The notes under the pieces were generated by a model. The model was given only the letters and a program-made list of their open reading frames with translations. It was not told the origin of the DNA and did not search any database. A DNA stretch of 40,024 bases from NCBI RefSeq assembly GCF_001809535.1, contig NZ_KV797919.1, forward strand, positions 1 through 40,024, given 5' to 3'. The translations under genes were made by a program, and so were the position numbers. Positions 15,625 to 25,744 of this stretch are shown here, in pieces. The stretch comes from Aerococcus sp. HMSC062A02 (lineage in GTDB: Bacteria; Bacillota; Bacilli; Lactobacillales; Aerococcaceae). Every line of letters starts with the position of its first letter. Position 1 is the stretch's first letter.

Positions 15625-16758
15625 ATGAAAAAAGCTTTGATGTATGCCTCAGTGGCTTCAATGATTGATATGTTTAATATGAATAATATTAAAATTCTAA
15701 AAGACTTGGGCTATCAAGTGGATGTTGCTTGTAATTTTGAGGATCGTAGCACGACCACAGATGCTAAAATTGAAGCTTTCAAGAAAAAACTCCACGATTT
15801 AGATGTTTCCTACTATCACCTACCAATTCCAAGACAAATCAGCAAAATTGGGGATATCATAAAATCTTATCAGCTATCTAAAAAATTAGCTGAAAAAGAT
15901 TACGATGTAGTTCATTGTCACTCTCCAATTGGCGCAGCACTTTGTCGTCTAGCCTTTCGTCACTCTAAAACAAAGATCATCTACACTGCTCATGGTTTTC
16001 ATTTTTATGAAGGAGCTCCTTTAAAAAACTGGTTAATTTTTTATCCTGTAGAAAAAATATTAGCTCGTTATACGGATATTTTGATAACGATTAATCAGGA
16101 GGATTATGAACGAGCCGAAACTTTTAATGTTAGAGATAAAGTAGTTAAAGTTAATGGCGTAGGTATCGATACCTCTAAATTCAAAGAAAGAAACTATGCA
16201 GAGAAGAATAGCCAATTATTAAATGATCTAAATTTAGATGAAGATGATGTTATTCTTACAAGCGTGGGTCAATTATCAAAAAGAAAAAACCATCGTGTGG
16301 TTATAGAAGCTCTTGCTAAACTAAAAAATAGAAAAATTAAATATCTTATTGTGGGAGAAGGAGAGCTTAGAAATGAATTAACCCACTTAATTAAAGAGAA
16401 TAATCTAGAGGATGAAGTTATCCTATTAGGCTTTCGATCAGATATTGATCAAATATTAGGAATAACAGATATCTTCGTCTTACCGTCTTTGCAAGAAGGA
16501 TTGCCCGTTTCTTTGATGGAAGCAATGGGGACTGGATTGCCTTGCATTGTGTCAGATATTAGGGGGAATAGAGACTTAATAGACAATAAATTAGGTGGAT
16601 ACCTATGTAATAATGAAATAAATAAATATCAAAAGATGATAAGATTATTATGTATGAGTAAAGATAAACGATTCTTATTTGGAAAATATAATGCAAAAAA
16701 AATAAAGAAGTTTGATAAAAATGTGATTAATTTAGAGATGATCAAGATTTACAATTAA
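15625..16758 (+). CDS. Glycosyltransferase family 4 (EpsD-like)
   Basis: GT-B fold enzyme of 377 aa. The N-terminal half has HCHSPIGAALCRLA and YTAHGFHFY, typical of EpsD-like enzymes that add the second sugar to the lipid-linked primer. The C-terminal half has the donor-binding LTSVGQLSKRKNH and the acidic LPSLQEGLPVSLMEAMGTGLP motif. AGGAGGAAG lies just before the ATG and the gap to the previous gene is 10 nt. From this gene on base composition falls strongly toward AT. The sugar donor is unknown. Confidence 0.88.
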   Translation: MKKALMYASVASMIDMFNMNNIKILKDLGYQVDVACNFEDRSTTTDAKIEAFKKKLHDLDVSYYHLPIPRQISKIGDIIKSYQLSKKLAEKDYDVVHCHSPIGAALCRLAFRHSKTKIIYTAHGFHFYEGAPLKNWLIFYPVEKILARYTDILITINQEDYERAETFNVRDKVVKVNGVGIDTSKFKERNYAEKNSQLLNDLNLDEDDVILTSVGQLSKRKNHRVVIEALAKLKNRKIKYLIVGEGELRNELTHLIKENNLEDEVILLGFRSDIDQILGITDIFVLPSLQEGLPVSLMEAMGTGLPCIVSDIRGNRDLIDNKLGGYLCNNEINKYQKMIRLLCMSKDKRFLFGKYNAKKIKKFDKNVINLEMIKIYN

Positions 16759-16779
16759 TTATAGAATAGGGGTAAACTA

Positions 16780-17796
16780 TTGCCTAAAGTAAGTATAATT
16801 ATTCCAGCATTTAATGCAGAGAAAACTATCGCATATACGATAAATTCTGTTTTGGCCCAAACATATTCTGAATTTGAAGTAATAGTAATAAATGATGGGT
16901 CCACTGATAGAACCCTTGAAGAGCTAATTTATCTAGAGAGCCAGGATAGTAGAATAAAGTTACTTAATCAAAAAAATATGGGAGTGTCGGCTGCTCGTAA
17001 TAAAGGAATTAAATATTCTACTGGGAAATATCTGATGTTTCTAGATGCTGATGACTTTCTAGATAAAATGGCTATTGAAAGTCTAGTCTCTTGTATTGAA
17101 AAAGAAAAAGTAGATTGTGTAAGTACTAACTACAAAATTATTTCTAAAAAAACAAAATATATTGATGTAATTGAGTATAGTGAAAAACTATCTTTTAAAG
17201 AGATGAAAGATAAATTATATCCTGTATTACTTTGTGATAATTCATTAGTAGACACTTACCATAAAGGGTTATGGACAAAGCTATACAGGAGTAAGATTAT
17301 AAAAGATAATCAAATTAACTTTTGTACAGATTTGCAAATTTATGAAGACACTTTATTTGTTATGGAATATTTAACTAACTGTCACAGTATTATAAATTTG
17401 GCTGATATCTACTTTTATAATTATGTAAACAATAATTCTTCTGTAACAAATAATTATGTATCAAATTGTTGGTTAACACTGAAATTAAGTGCTGAGAGGG
17501 CAAAAAAATTAGGAACAAATATAAAAAATATTGATAAACAGTATTCTAATCTGTTATCAAGAAATGCAATAACTTCAATAATTAATGCTACGAAATCTAT
17601 GGATATTAAAAAAATCCCTCAACGTTTTAAAGAAATTAAATATATTTTATCAGATAAAGATTTAAATCATGAGCTTAGTAAAATTAGACTTAAAGATCTT
17701 TCGTTTGCTAGAAAAACTATTATACTTTTAATAAAATATAATATGACTTATATGTTATTCGCACTTTCATATATATATAATGTGGCAAGAGGATGA
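16780..17796 (+). CDS. Glycosyltransferase family 2
   Basis: GT-A enzyme of 338 aa starting at a TTG, which AGGGG about 8 nt upstream supports; the reading MPKVSIIIPAFN is the normal GT2 beginning. Asp39 (VINDGSTD) would bind the nucleotide. LDADD (88-92) provides the metal-binding DXD. GVSAARNKG is also typical. The C-terminal third is AT-rich and less conserved. It belongs to the variable set of the EPS operon and would add one sugar of the repeat unit; donor and linkage are unknown. Confidence 0.88.
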   Translation: MPKVSIIIPAFNAEKTIAYTINSVLAQTYSEFEVIVINDGSTDRTLEELIYLESQDSRIKLLNQKNMGVSAARNKGIKYSTGKYLMFLDADDFLDKMAIESLVSCIEKEKVDCVSTNYKIISKKTKYIDVIEYSEKLSFKEMKDKLYPVLLCDNSLVDTYHKGLWTKLYRSKIIKDNQINFCTDLQIYEDTLFVMEYLTNCHSIINLADIYFYNYVNNNSSVTNNYVSNCWLTLKLSAERAKKLGTNIKNIDKQYSNLLSRNAITSIINATKSMDIKKIPQRFKEIKYILSDKDLNHELSKIRLKDLSFARKTIILLIKYNMTYMLFALSYIYNVARG

Positions 17797-17803
17797 GTAA
17801 TCG

Positions 17804-19231
17804 ATGACTAATATAAAACTATTAACGAGCATTAACAAAATAATTATTTTAATTCTTTACTTAGCGCTTATTTTAATTTCAGCCTTTGTATGTTCAAAGA
17901 GCTCTGAAATTTATTTTTTGTCAAATTTTTCGATAGTCTCATTTATAATTTTAATTGTTACATTCTGTCTATTTAAGTTCTATACCAAAACTTTGTTTTC
18001 TTTTTCTTCTATTTTTATTTTATTACTTTATTTATTTCATTTTGGTCAGGTTTATTTAAATGTGATTGATTATAGTTTTGGTAAATATAAAATGAATTTT
18101 ATTGAATACTATTCTATTAATGAATTGAAATCTACTTTAATTTTTTCCTTTCTAATTATATTTCTAACATCTTTTGGAATATTAATAAAAATTTCTTTTT
18201 ATAGAAAAAACTATGAGTTTTTTTCAAAGTATAGAATAAATTTGTCTAAATCTCAATTTAAAAAGTTAGCTTTTTCATTTTTCGGATTAGTGTTTCCAAT
18301 AAAATTTTATAGAGATTTTTCTTTAATCAGGTATTCAATAAATGGTGGATATTTAAAAACTTTAGAAGCGATAGAGGAGGGGAGTGGAGTAGTAACCGCT
18401 TTTTCTTTAATTGCTTATACAGCAATTATAATGTTGATACTATCCAATTATCCTAATAAAATAAAAATGAGAGGCTTAATATTTTTATTTGCAGGATATG
18501 AGATAATCACAATGTTATCTGGAGGTAGAGGGATACAAATGGTATTCCTGTTATTATTAGTTTATATTTATCATAATTTTGTTGAAAAATTAAATTTTAA
18601 AGGAATTCTCTCGATTAGTTTAATAGGATATATATTAATTTCATTTCTTAATATTATTGCAGTTTCAAGAAATTTCAGTTCAAGTATGCTTCCTAGTTTA
18701 AGCACAATACATTCTTCGTTAATTACTAATAATCCTATACTAGATCTTATTGCTGAATTAGGAGGAACAATACAAACTCCTATTGAAATAATGAGACAAG
18801 TCCCATACTATCTTTCTTTTGGAAAAGGCAATACATTTATTGGAGGCATATTTAGAGCCTTACCCAATATTGGAGGATTTTTAAATCAAATTTTAGAAGA
18901 AACAAATTTTATGTCAAAAATTAAGGCATCAGCTCCAGGAGGCTCTTATATTGGAGAACTTTATTATAACTTTGGATATTATGCGTATCCTTTTGCCATT
19001 TTATTCGGTGTTATCATAGAATTTATTTCAAAAAAAATTAGTAATACTATTGTTAATAAAAATTTATTTGAATTTTGTTTATTTGTACCTATATTTATTT
19101 TGGGATTATGGTGGGTTAGAAACTATTTTTCTGAAATAGTTAGAGTTGCCATTTGGAATGCTATTTTATTATTAACATTAAATTATTTTATTAATAAAGT
19201 TTTTTTTAGAAAAGATAGGAGTAGAATATGA
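17804..19231 (+). CDS. Wzy-like oligosaccharide repeat-unit polymerase
   Basis: Very hydrophobic protein of 475 aa with about 10-12 membrane segments and long loops, of the size and pattern of Wzy/EpsG-type polymerases. The segment with RNFSSSMLPS and a loop holding GGTIQTPIEIMRQVPYYLSFGKGNTFIGG, then GGSYIGELYYNFGYYAYP, fits the large external loop and the following helix of O-antigen-polymerase-like proteins. Being the only such protein in a locus with a Wzx, it is the polymerase by elimination. Its stop overlaps the next start (ATGA). Confidence 0.8.
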   Translation: MTNIKLLTSINKIIILILYLALILISAFVCSKSSEIYFLSNFSIVSFIILIVTFCLFKFYTKTLFSFSSIFILLLYLFHFGQVYLNVIDYSFGKYKMNFIEYYSINELKSTLIFSFLIIFLTSFGILIKISFYRKNYEFFSKYRINLSKSQFKKLAFSFFGLVFPIKFYRDFSLIRYSINGGYLKTLEAIEEGSGVVTAFSLIAYTAIIMLILSNYPNKIKMRGLIFLFAGYEIITMLSGGRGIQMVFLLLLVYIYHNFVEKLNFKGILSISLIGYILISFLNIIAVSRNFSSSMLPSLSTIHSSLITNNPILDLIAELGGTIQTPIEIMRQVPYYLSFGKGNTFIGGIFRALPNIGGFLNQILEETNFMSKIKASAPGGSYIGELYYNFGYYAYPFAILFGVIIEFISKKISNTIVNKNLFEFCLFVPIFILGLWWVRNYFSEIVRVAIWNAILLLTLNYFINKVFFRKDRSRI

Positions 19232-20292
19232 AAGTGTTAAATATAGTTGGCAGCTTAAAAATTGGGGGACAGGAAAATGTAGCGATGAATATTTTAAGAT
19301 ATGCTCCTAAAAATATATTAATTGATTATCTGGTCTTTGATAATGAAGAGTCCCTATATACGGAAGAAACTAAATCCTACGATACGAATATTATTCGTCT
19401 TTCACTCGAAAATAAGTATCTATTTTTCAAACGATATTTCAGATTACTAAAAAAAAATAATTATGACGTTGTACATATTCATACCTATTATAGTTCTGGG
19501 TATTTAAGTTATATAAGTAAACTAGCTGGAATAAAAAATGTGGTTGTTCATAGTCATACAAAAGGGCCAAGCGGGACAAAAAGTTTATTGAGAAAATTTT
19601 ATGAAAAAGAAATGAAACAATTAATCGATAAATATGCGGATAATAGAATTGCTGTTAGTAGTGAATCTGGAGAATCTTTGTTCAATTCAAATTTTGAAGT
19701 AATTAATAATGGAATTGATATTAATAAATATAAATTTAATGAGGAAAATAGAGAATCAGTTAGAAATCTAATTGGACGAGATTATTTGTTAATTGGTCAT
19801 GTAGGAAGATTGTCGGAAGAAAAAAATCAAGCTTTTATCATTGACTTGTTACCTGATATATTAAAATATCAATCCAATATACATGTTGTTTTAATTGGAG
19901 CTGGGGACGCTTACGAATCTTATTTAAGATTAAAAGTAACACAAGATCAACTAGATGAATATGTGACTTTTGTAGGAGAAACAAATGAAGTCGAAAAATA
20001 TTTGAGTGCTATAGATCTATTAATATTTCCTTCTATTTTTGAAGGCATGCCACTAACGTTAATTGAAGCTCAAATTAATGGTTTACCTATATTAGCATCA
20101 GATAATATTGATCAAAATATTAATCTAGATAACAATATTATTTTTAAGTCTTTGAATGAAAGCAAAAGTGATTGGGCAGAAACAGCACTTAAAATGAAAC
20201 GAAAAAAAGTGAATTATAGTAATTTTTCTGAATATGACGTAAAAAAATCAATGGATAAAATTTACAGAATATATGGAGAAGGTGGCGAATAG
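19228..20292 (+). CDS. Glycosyltransferase family 4 (EpsF-like)
   Basis: GT-B enzyme of 354 aa. The N-terminal IVGSLKIGGQENVAMNIL with its GG loop, VHIHTYYSSGYLSYISK and HSHTKGPSGTK are typical of EpsF/capsular GT4 enzymes. The C-terminal donor domain shows IGHVGRLSEEKNQ and FPSIFEGMPLTLIEAQ. It starts within the stop codon region of the polymerase gene (4-nt overlap). The donor sugar is unknown. Confidence 0.88.
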   Translation: MKVLNIVGSLKIGGQENVAMNILRYAPKNILIDYLVFDNEESLYTEETKSYDTNIIRLSLENKYLFFKRYFRLLKKNNYDVVHIHTYYSSGYLSYISKLAGIKNVVVHSHTKGPSGTKSLLRKFYEKEMKQLIDKYADNRIAVSSESGESLFNSNFEVINNGIDINKYKFNEENRESVRNLIGRDYLLIGHVGRLSEEKNQAFIIDLLPDILKYQSNIHVVLIGAGDAYESYLRLKVTQDQLDEYVTFVGETNEVEKYLSAIDLLIFPSIFEGMPLTLIEAQINGLPILASDNIDQNINLDNNIIFKSLNESKSDWAETALKMKRKKVNYSNFSEYDVKKSMDKIYRIYGEGGE

Positions 20293-20293
20293 A

Positions 20294-21193
20294 ATGCCTA
20301 AACTATCTGTAATTATGAGTGTATACAATGAAAGTAAAGACGTATTGGAACAAGCTATCGATTCCATTCTAAAGCAAACATTTACTGACTTTGAGTTTTT
20401 AATAGTTAATGATAATCCAGATAATCGAGATATATACGAATTTCTTGCTAACAAAGAAAGAAATGACGAAAGAATTATTTTGATTATAAATGAAAATAAT
20501 ATGGGGTTATCTGCTTCATTGAATAGAGGAATTAAGGCAAGCTCCTCTAATCTAATTGCTAGGATGGATGCTGATGATATTAGTCTACCTAATAGATTGG
20601 AAGTAGAATATAATACTTTAGCTCAAACAAATGCTGATATCGTTGGTTCAAATGCAATTGTAATTGATGAAGACGATAATGAGATTAAGGAATTTTACGA
20701 GAAGCCTATAAACAATCCTAAAGAAAAATTACTTCAATATAATGTATTAATTCATCCAAGTACAATGTTTAATAAAACCTTATTTGAAAAAGTAGGGGGG
20801 TATAGGGAAATAAAATATGCGGAGGACTATGATCTATGGCTGAGAATGTTAGAATACGATCCTAATGTCGATATAATAGAACAGCCGTTACTTAAATATA
20901 GGATACGTAAAGCAGGAATCAGTCAATCAAATGCGGTTAAGCAATTTATGACATCAGTCTATGTTCAGAAGAAATATTTACAAAGATTAAAAAATGGAAA
21001 TGATAGTTTTTCAGTAGAAGAGCAAAAAACATATATAGATAATAACTTTCCTGATTCTAAAGATCTTGATTATGTTGAAGATCGTCTAGGACAGAAAAAT
21101 AGGGATGGTTTACTACAGGCGTTATTAAAAAGTAACTTTTTCAGATCGTATTATATGCATAAAGTAAAAATGGCTTTATTTAGTAAATTATGA
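20294..21193 (+). CDS. Glycosyltransferase family 2
   Basis: GT-A enzyme of 299 aa. ATG 20294 (MPKLSVIMSVYNE) is preferred because AAGGTGG lies about 7 nt before it; an earlier in-frame ATG at 20273 lies inside the preceding gene. ND at 39-40 and RMDADDIS supply the nucleotide- and metal-binding residues. The C-terminal half contains HPSTMFNKTLFEKVGGYRE and EDYDLWLRM, as in galactosyl- and rhamnosyl-type enzymes of capsule loci. Substrate not known. Confidence 0.88.
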   Translation: MPKLSVIMSVYNESKDVLEQAIDSILKQTFTDFEFLIVNDNPDNRDIYEFLANKERNDERIILIINENNMGLSASLNRGIKASSSNLIARMDADDISLPNRLEVEYNTLAQTNADIVGSNAIVIDEDDNEIKEFYEKPINNPKEKLLQYNVLIHPSTMFNKTLFEKVGGYREIKYAEDYDLWLRMLEYDPNVDIIEQPLLKYRIRKAGISQSNAVKQFMTSVYVQKKYLQRLKNGNDSFSVEEQKTYIDNNFPDSKDLDYVEDRLGQKNRDGLLQALLKSNFFRSYYMHKVKMALFSKL

Positions 21194-21217
21194 TTAGCTT
21201 AAGGAGGATTAAATGTT

Positions 21218-22129
21218 GTGTATACTCTATCTATTATAATTCCAGTATATAATTCTGAAAAATATTTGCCTCACCTATTAACTCAACTTGAACAATTAGA
21301 TAGAAAAAAAATTGAGATAATATTTGTAGATGATGGGTCAAATGATGGGTCAAAAAATATTATAAAAAAGGCGATTAGAAAAAACATAAAATACATTTAT
21401 CAAAAAAATAGTGGTGCACCTTCAGCCAGGAATAAAGGATTAATGGAGTCTGAAGGAAAATATGTATATTTTATTGATTCTGATGATTTATTGAATTTAT
21501 ATGGTCTAAAAAAAATTATTCAGTATTTGGAAAATAAAATACATTTAGATGTATTGATAGCTAATTTTGAATATGTAGATTCTTCTAATAGCTCGTTTAT
21601 TTATGAAAATTTTGTTTATAGTGATTTACCTAAAAAAAATGAAGCTTGTCATTTGTCTCCAATACCAGGAAATAAAATTTATAGAAAAAAATATTTATTA
21701 GATAACAATATTTATTTTTTTAATGTAAGGATAGGTCAAGATCTTAATTTCTTTTTAAAAGCTATAGACTCGGCAAGTATAATAGAGTATTGTAATGAAT
21801 CTATTTATAGATATTTTATCAGGGAGAATAGTATTAGTACTAGTTATGATTCACGTATTGCTGATATAATTTTAAGCATAGATAATGCAGAAAATTGTTG
21901 TAATACAATAGATAAAACAACTTTTAATGAAATAAAATATACACATTTTAATTATCAATTAACTAAAGTTCCTAAAATAAAACAAAAAGACCAACAAAGA
22001 TATGTTGTAAAAAAATTGACTGATTCTATAAAAAAAATTCCTAGGAAAGATGCTATAAATAATTGTAATTGTAAAATACTTTTTTGTAACTTCATCAGGA
22101 GAAAAATATTTGAATTTAAATATTTATAG
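21218..22129 (+). CDS. Glycosyltransferase family 2
   Basis: GT-A enzyme of 303 aa starting at GTG 21218, read MYTLSIIIPVYNSEKYL. AAGGAGG (21201-21207) precedes it. FVDDGSNDGS and FIDSDDLL are the usual binding motifs. An out-of-frame ATG at 21213 opens only an 8-codon reading. The C-terminus is lysine-rich and AT-rich. It is one of five glycosyltransferases here, enough for a repeat unit of several sugars. A gap of 133 nt follows. Confidence 0.86.
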   Translation: MYTLSIIIPVYNSEKYLPHLLTQLEQLDRKKIEIIFVDDGSNDGSKNIIKKAIRKNIKYIYQKNSGAPSARNKGLMESEGKYVYFIDSDDLLNLYGLKKIIQYLENKIHLDVLIANFEYVDSSNSSFIYENFVYSDLPKKNEACHLSPIPGNKIYRKKYLLDNNIYFFNVRIGQDLNFFLKAIDSASIIEYCNESIYRYFIRENSISTSYDSRIADIILSIDNAENCCNTIDKTTFNEIKYTHFNYQLTKVPKIKQKDQQRYVVKKLTDSIKKIPRKDAINNCNCKILFCNFIRRKIFEFKYL

Positions 22130-22262
22130 CTATTAGTAAGAGACTTACTCTATACATGTTAAATAATAAAATTGATTAATAAAGAAAAGATCTAAATTAA
22201 TAAGACGATAAAAATGATCAAACGCTAATATTTTTGGTTAAACTTATTGGAAGTGAGAGTAC

Positions 22263-23207
22263 GTGCTAAAATCAACACTTAAAAAAATAACCCCACTATA
22301 TCATAGATATATTACTTATAGAAATAATATAGAAATAAAAAAAGAAAATCAAAGAAGTAAATTTACTGACAAGCAAATGGAAGATAATCTTAAGTTTGTT
22401 TATAAGAATAGAACAAATCAAGATCTGGACTGGAATCATTTGGAACGCTACACGGAGAAGATGCAATGGGCTAAATTATATGATGGCTCTCAATTAAAGA
22501 CAAAATTGAGTGATAAATTTTTAGTTAGGCAGTGGATAGGAGAAAAAATTGGTGATCAGTATCTTATTCCCTTACTAGGTGTGTGGGATAGCTTTGAAGA
22601 AGTCAATTTAGAAGACTTACCTGAACAATTTGTACTGAAGGTCAATCATTCTTCAGGAGTCAATCTAATTGTGAAAAATAAAGATCAGATTGATTGGAAA
22701 ATCCAAAAAGTAATATTCAATAATGCTTTAAAACGAAACTTTGGTTATACAGAGTCTTTAGAATTACACTATAAGGATATCCAACCAAAGATAATTGCTG
22801 AAGAGTATGTTGAAGATTCTTCAGGGCAATTGAATGATTATAAATTTTTATGTTTTAGCGGAAAAGTATATTATTGTTGGGTTGATTTTGATCGATATGG
22901 CGAACATAAGCGAAATGTGTACAATTTAGATTGGGAGTTACAGGATTGGAACCAATATAACTATTCCAATTTTGAGGGAGAAGTACCTAAACCAAAGAAC
23001 TTTAATCAGATGATTCAACTTGCTCAGATTCTTTGTGAAGGATTTTCTCATGTTAGAGTAGATTTATATAACGTTGATGGAGAAATTTACTTTGGTGAGA
23101 TGACTTTTACAAATGGTGCGGGTTTTGAACCGATATATCCAGATGAAGCTAATTTAATGCTAGGGAATTTGTGGCAACTTCCTATTGATAATCGTGAGGG
23201 GGACTAA
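22263..23207 (+). CDS. TupA-like ATP-grasp protein
   Basis: Protein of 314 aa starting at GTG 22263 behind GGAAGTGAGA. It resembles the TupA-like ATP-grasp group found in capsule and teichuronopeptide loci: LSDKFLVRQWIGEKIGDQYLIPLLGVW, FVLKVNHSSGVNLIVKNK, PKIIAEEYVEDSSGQLNDYKF-type core, and the closing GEMTFTNGAGFEPIYP. Such enzymes are thought to link amino acids or similar groups to sugars or peptides. The overlap with the flippase gene (1 nt) ties it to glycan assembly. The acceptor is unknown. Confidence 0.82.
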   Translation: MLKSTLKKITPLYHRYITYRNNIEIKKENQRSKFTDKQMEDNLKFVYKNRTNQDLDWNHLERYTEKMQWAKLYDGSQLKTKLSDKFLVRQWIGEKIGDQYLIPLLGVWDSFEEVNLEDLPEQFVLKVNHSSGVNLIVKNKDQIDWKIQKVIFNNALKRNFGYTESLELHYKDIQPKIIAEEYVEDSSGQLNDYKFLCFSGKVYYCWVDFDRYGEHKRNVYNLDWELQDWNQYNYSNFEGEVPKPKNFNQMIQLAQILCEGFSHVRVDLYNVDGEIYFGEMTFTNGAGFEPIYPDEANLMLGNLWQLPIDNREGD

Positions 23208-24697
23208 TGGATAATATAAAAAAATTAAAACTCAATTCTTCATTTTCATTAGTTAACCAAATTTTGTTAATTGTGTCTGGTTTAATACTCCCTCGTTTTA
23301 TTTTAAATTTTTATGGTTCAGAAATTAATGGTTTACAGTCTTCTATTGGACAATTTTTATCGATCATTAATTTTTTGGAACTAGGAGTAGGATCCGTCGT
23401 TCAATCCGCTTTGTACCAACCTATAGTTAGAGGGGATATTGATCGAGTGAGCAGTATAGCAAGTGCAGCCAATCATTTTTTTAAACGATTGGCTGGTATT
23501 TTATTAATTTATGTTGTTATTCTGTGTTTCACTTTTCCTTTTTTTATCGATAGTCCTTTATCTAATATCTCAACGATTTTCTTAATCATCGCGATGTCAA
23601 TTAGTTTATTCTCACAGTTTTATTTTGGCTTAGTGAATCAAATTATATTAAATGCTGATCAGAAGAACTACATTCAAATTTTAGGTAGTATGGCTACGAT
23701 CATACTTAATCTAATTCTGTCAGTAATATTAATATACACAGGCTTTGGTATTGTGACAGTCAAGTTTGTGTCGGGATTAGTATTCTTAATTCGACCTCTG
23801 TACCTATATTTTTATGTGAAGAGAAATTATAATATATCAACTAGTAGTCATTTTACGAAGGACGCAATACCACAAAAATGGAATGGCATTGCTCAACACG
23901 TAGCCTATGTCATTTTGGATAGTACAGATATTGTGGTTTTGACTATTTTTTCTACTTTAAAAAATGTATCTGTCTATACGATTTATAACCTAGTCATTAA
24001 TGGGATTAAATTGTTATTGTCTTCTTTTACATCGAGTTTCCAGTCATTTTTTGGACATATGATTGCAGAAGAGCGGATTTCTGAACTCAATTTGCACTTT
24101 AATCGAATTGAATGGTTAATGCATAATGCATCAACTTTACTCTTTTCATTAACAGCAAGCTTAATTGTTCCCTTTGTTAAGGTCTATACAAGTGGTATAA
24201 ATGATGCTGACTACAATGCGCCTATATTTGCTTTAATGCTGTGCCTCGCTCAGCTGGTATATTGTATCCGAATACCATATACAGCAGTTGTATTATCTGC
24301 CGGTCACTATAAACAAACACAAGCAAGCGCTATCATTGAAGCTCTGTTAAATGTCGTTCTTTCAATAATACTAGTATCAAATTTCGGCTTAATTGGAGTA
24401 GCAGTAGGAACCTTCTTAGCAGTACTCTATCGGACCTTATATTTCATACAGTATTTATCAAACAATATCCTTCATCGTAGTAAGAAAATATTCACGAAGC
24501 ACATGCTGGTCGACATTTTAATTTTCAGCATTACGTTCTGGATTGGTAGCTTCTTCGATGGTGATATTGTAAACATCATTGAATGGGTCAAACTAGCGAT
24601 TGTTGAGGGAATTATCTTCTCATTAGTTGTTTTGATTGTTAATTTGGTGTTTAATAGAGAGATGGTTTTGGCTTATTTAAATAGGATATGGAAGTAA
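23207..24697 (+). CDS. Wzx-type polysaccharide flippase
   Basis: Protein of 496 aa with about 12-14 hydrophobic segments, of the MATE/MOP-like polysaccharide transporter family that turns lipid-linked repeat units to the outer face. The N-terminus NSSFSLVNQILLIVSGLILPRFIL and the GLQSSIGQFLSIINFLELGVGS block are family-typical. It is the last gene of the EPS run; it has no clear terminator after it. A different, independent gene pair begins 78 nt later. Confidence 0.88.
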   Translation: MDNIKKLKLNSSFSLVNQILLIVSGLILPRFILNFYGSEINGLQSSIGQFLSIINFLELGVGSVVQSALYQPIVRGDIDRVSSIASAANHFFKRLAGILLIYVVILCFTFPFFIDSPLSNISTIFLIIAMSISLFSQFYFGLVNQIILNADQKNYIQILGSMATIILNLILSVILIYTGFGIVTVKFVSGLVFLIRPLYLYFYVKRNYNISTSSHFTKDAIPQKWNGIAQHVAYVILDSTDIVVLTIFSTLKNVSVYTIYNLVINGIKLLLSSFTSSFQSFFGHMIAEERISELNLHFNRIEWLMHNASTLLFSLTASLIVPFVKVYTSGINDADYNAPIFALMLCLAQLVYCIRIPYTAVVLSAGHYKQTQASAIIEALLNVVLSIILVSNFGLIGVAVGTFLAVLYRTLYFIQYLSNNILHRSKKIFTKHMLVDILIFSITFWIGSFFDGDIVNIIEWVKLAIVEGIIFSLVVLIVNLVFNREMVLAYLNRIWK

Positions 24698-24775
24698 AGT
24701 GTGGTACTATAACTACAAGTAGCAAATCCATAATTATTTATATTAATAAGTTGATTTTTGGTAAAGGAGGAGAGT

Positions 24776-25744
24776 ATGGCAACAATAAATCAAATAAAAG
24801 AATTATTTAAATCTCATTTTAATGAAGATAATGAGAAGTTTAAAGTAATTGCTTTGCAGATAGCTGCTCATGAAGCAAAAATTGGTCATACATCAAGCGC
24901 TAGAGAGTTGAAAGCTATTATCGACAACTCTCCTTCTACTAAAAATAAGGTTGTAAAACTTAATGATGCTAATAAATTGTTTAAACTTGAATATCCTTCA
25001 GCTGGAATAGAGCAATTAGTTGTTAGTGAAGATATTGAAGTAAAAATAGATAGAATTATTTCAGAATATAAAAAAAGAAATATTCTTTTAAAATATGGAC
25101 TAAAAAATAGATCTAAACTCTTATTAGAAGGGGAACCAGGAACTGGTAAGACTATGACAGCGTCTGTAATTGGTCATGAATTACAATTGCCTTTATATAC
25201 TGTCCAGATACACTCTTTAATATCGAAATACATGGGTGAAACTAGTGTAAAATTAAAAGAGATTTTTGAACAGATACAAGAAAATAGAGGAGTTTATTTT
25301 TTTGATGAATTTGACGCAATTGGTTCGGATCGAAGATATGATAATGATGTGGGAGAAATGAGAAGAATTTTGAATTCCTTTCTTCAATATATAGAAACAG
25401 ATGACTCTTCCAGTATCATTATTTGCGCAACAAATAATCCATCTATGTTAGATAAAGCATTATTTAGAAGGTTTGATGACGTCTTTGAGTATAGATTTCC
25501 TGATGAGATTCAAATCATTAAATTACTTAAATTAAATCTGCAAGATATTTCTTTTAATCAAATTTCTATAAACAAAGAAATAGTAGACTCTGCAAAAGGA
25601 CTGAGTCATTCTGAAATTGTTACAGCTTGTAATGAAACCAAAAAATATTCATTGCTGAGCGAGGATAACGTTGATAATAAAATATTATTACAATTTCTAA
25701 AGGAGAGAAGAAAATTTATGAAATATCAAGAGGATAGATCATAA
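24776..25744 (+). CDS. AAA ATPase of an IetAS-like defence pair
   Basis: ATPase of 322 aa. AAAGGAGGAG (24764-24773) places the start at ATG 24776. An alpha-helical N-terminal part (1-85) precedes a single AAA domain: Walker A GEPGTGKT (119-126), Walker B VYFFDEFD (173-180), sensor-1 ATNN (218-221) and arginines 231-232 as possible finger. It is coupled by a 1-nt overlap (TAATG) to a subtilisin-family protease. This AAA plus S8 protease arrangement is known as IetAS, first seen as a plasmid incompatibility/toxin-antitoxin pair and later listed among antiphage systems. Anti-phage function here is inferred from the pairing. The region is strongly AT-rich, unlike the host-like genes downstream. 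Confidence 0.85.
   Translation: MATINQIKELFKSHFNEDNEKFKVIALQIAAHEAKIGHTSSARELKAIIDNSPSTKNKVVKLNDANKLFKLEYPSAGIEQLVVSEDIEVKIDRIISEYKKRNILLKYGLKNRSKLLLEGEPGTGKTMTASVIGHELQLPLYTVQIHSLISKYMGETSVKLKEIFEQIQENRGVYFFDEFDAIGSDRRYDNDVGEMRRILNSFLQYIETDDSSSIIICATNNPSMLDKALFRRFDDVFEYRFPDEIQIIKLLKLNLQDISFNQISINKEIVDSAKGLSHSEIVTACNETKKYSLLSEDNVDNKILLQFLKERRKFMKYQEDRS

Noticed and set aside
21213-21239. ATG 21213 as the start of the glycosyltransferase gene
   Set aside because: It is out of frame and reads only eight codons; GTG 21218 gives the normal GT2 N-terminus.
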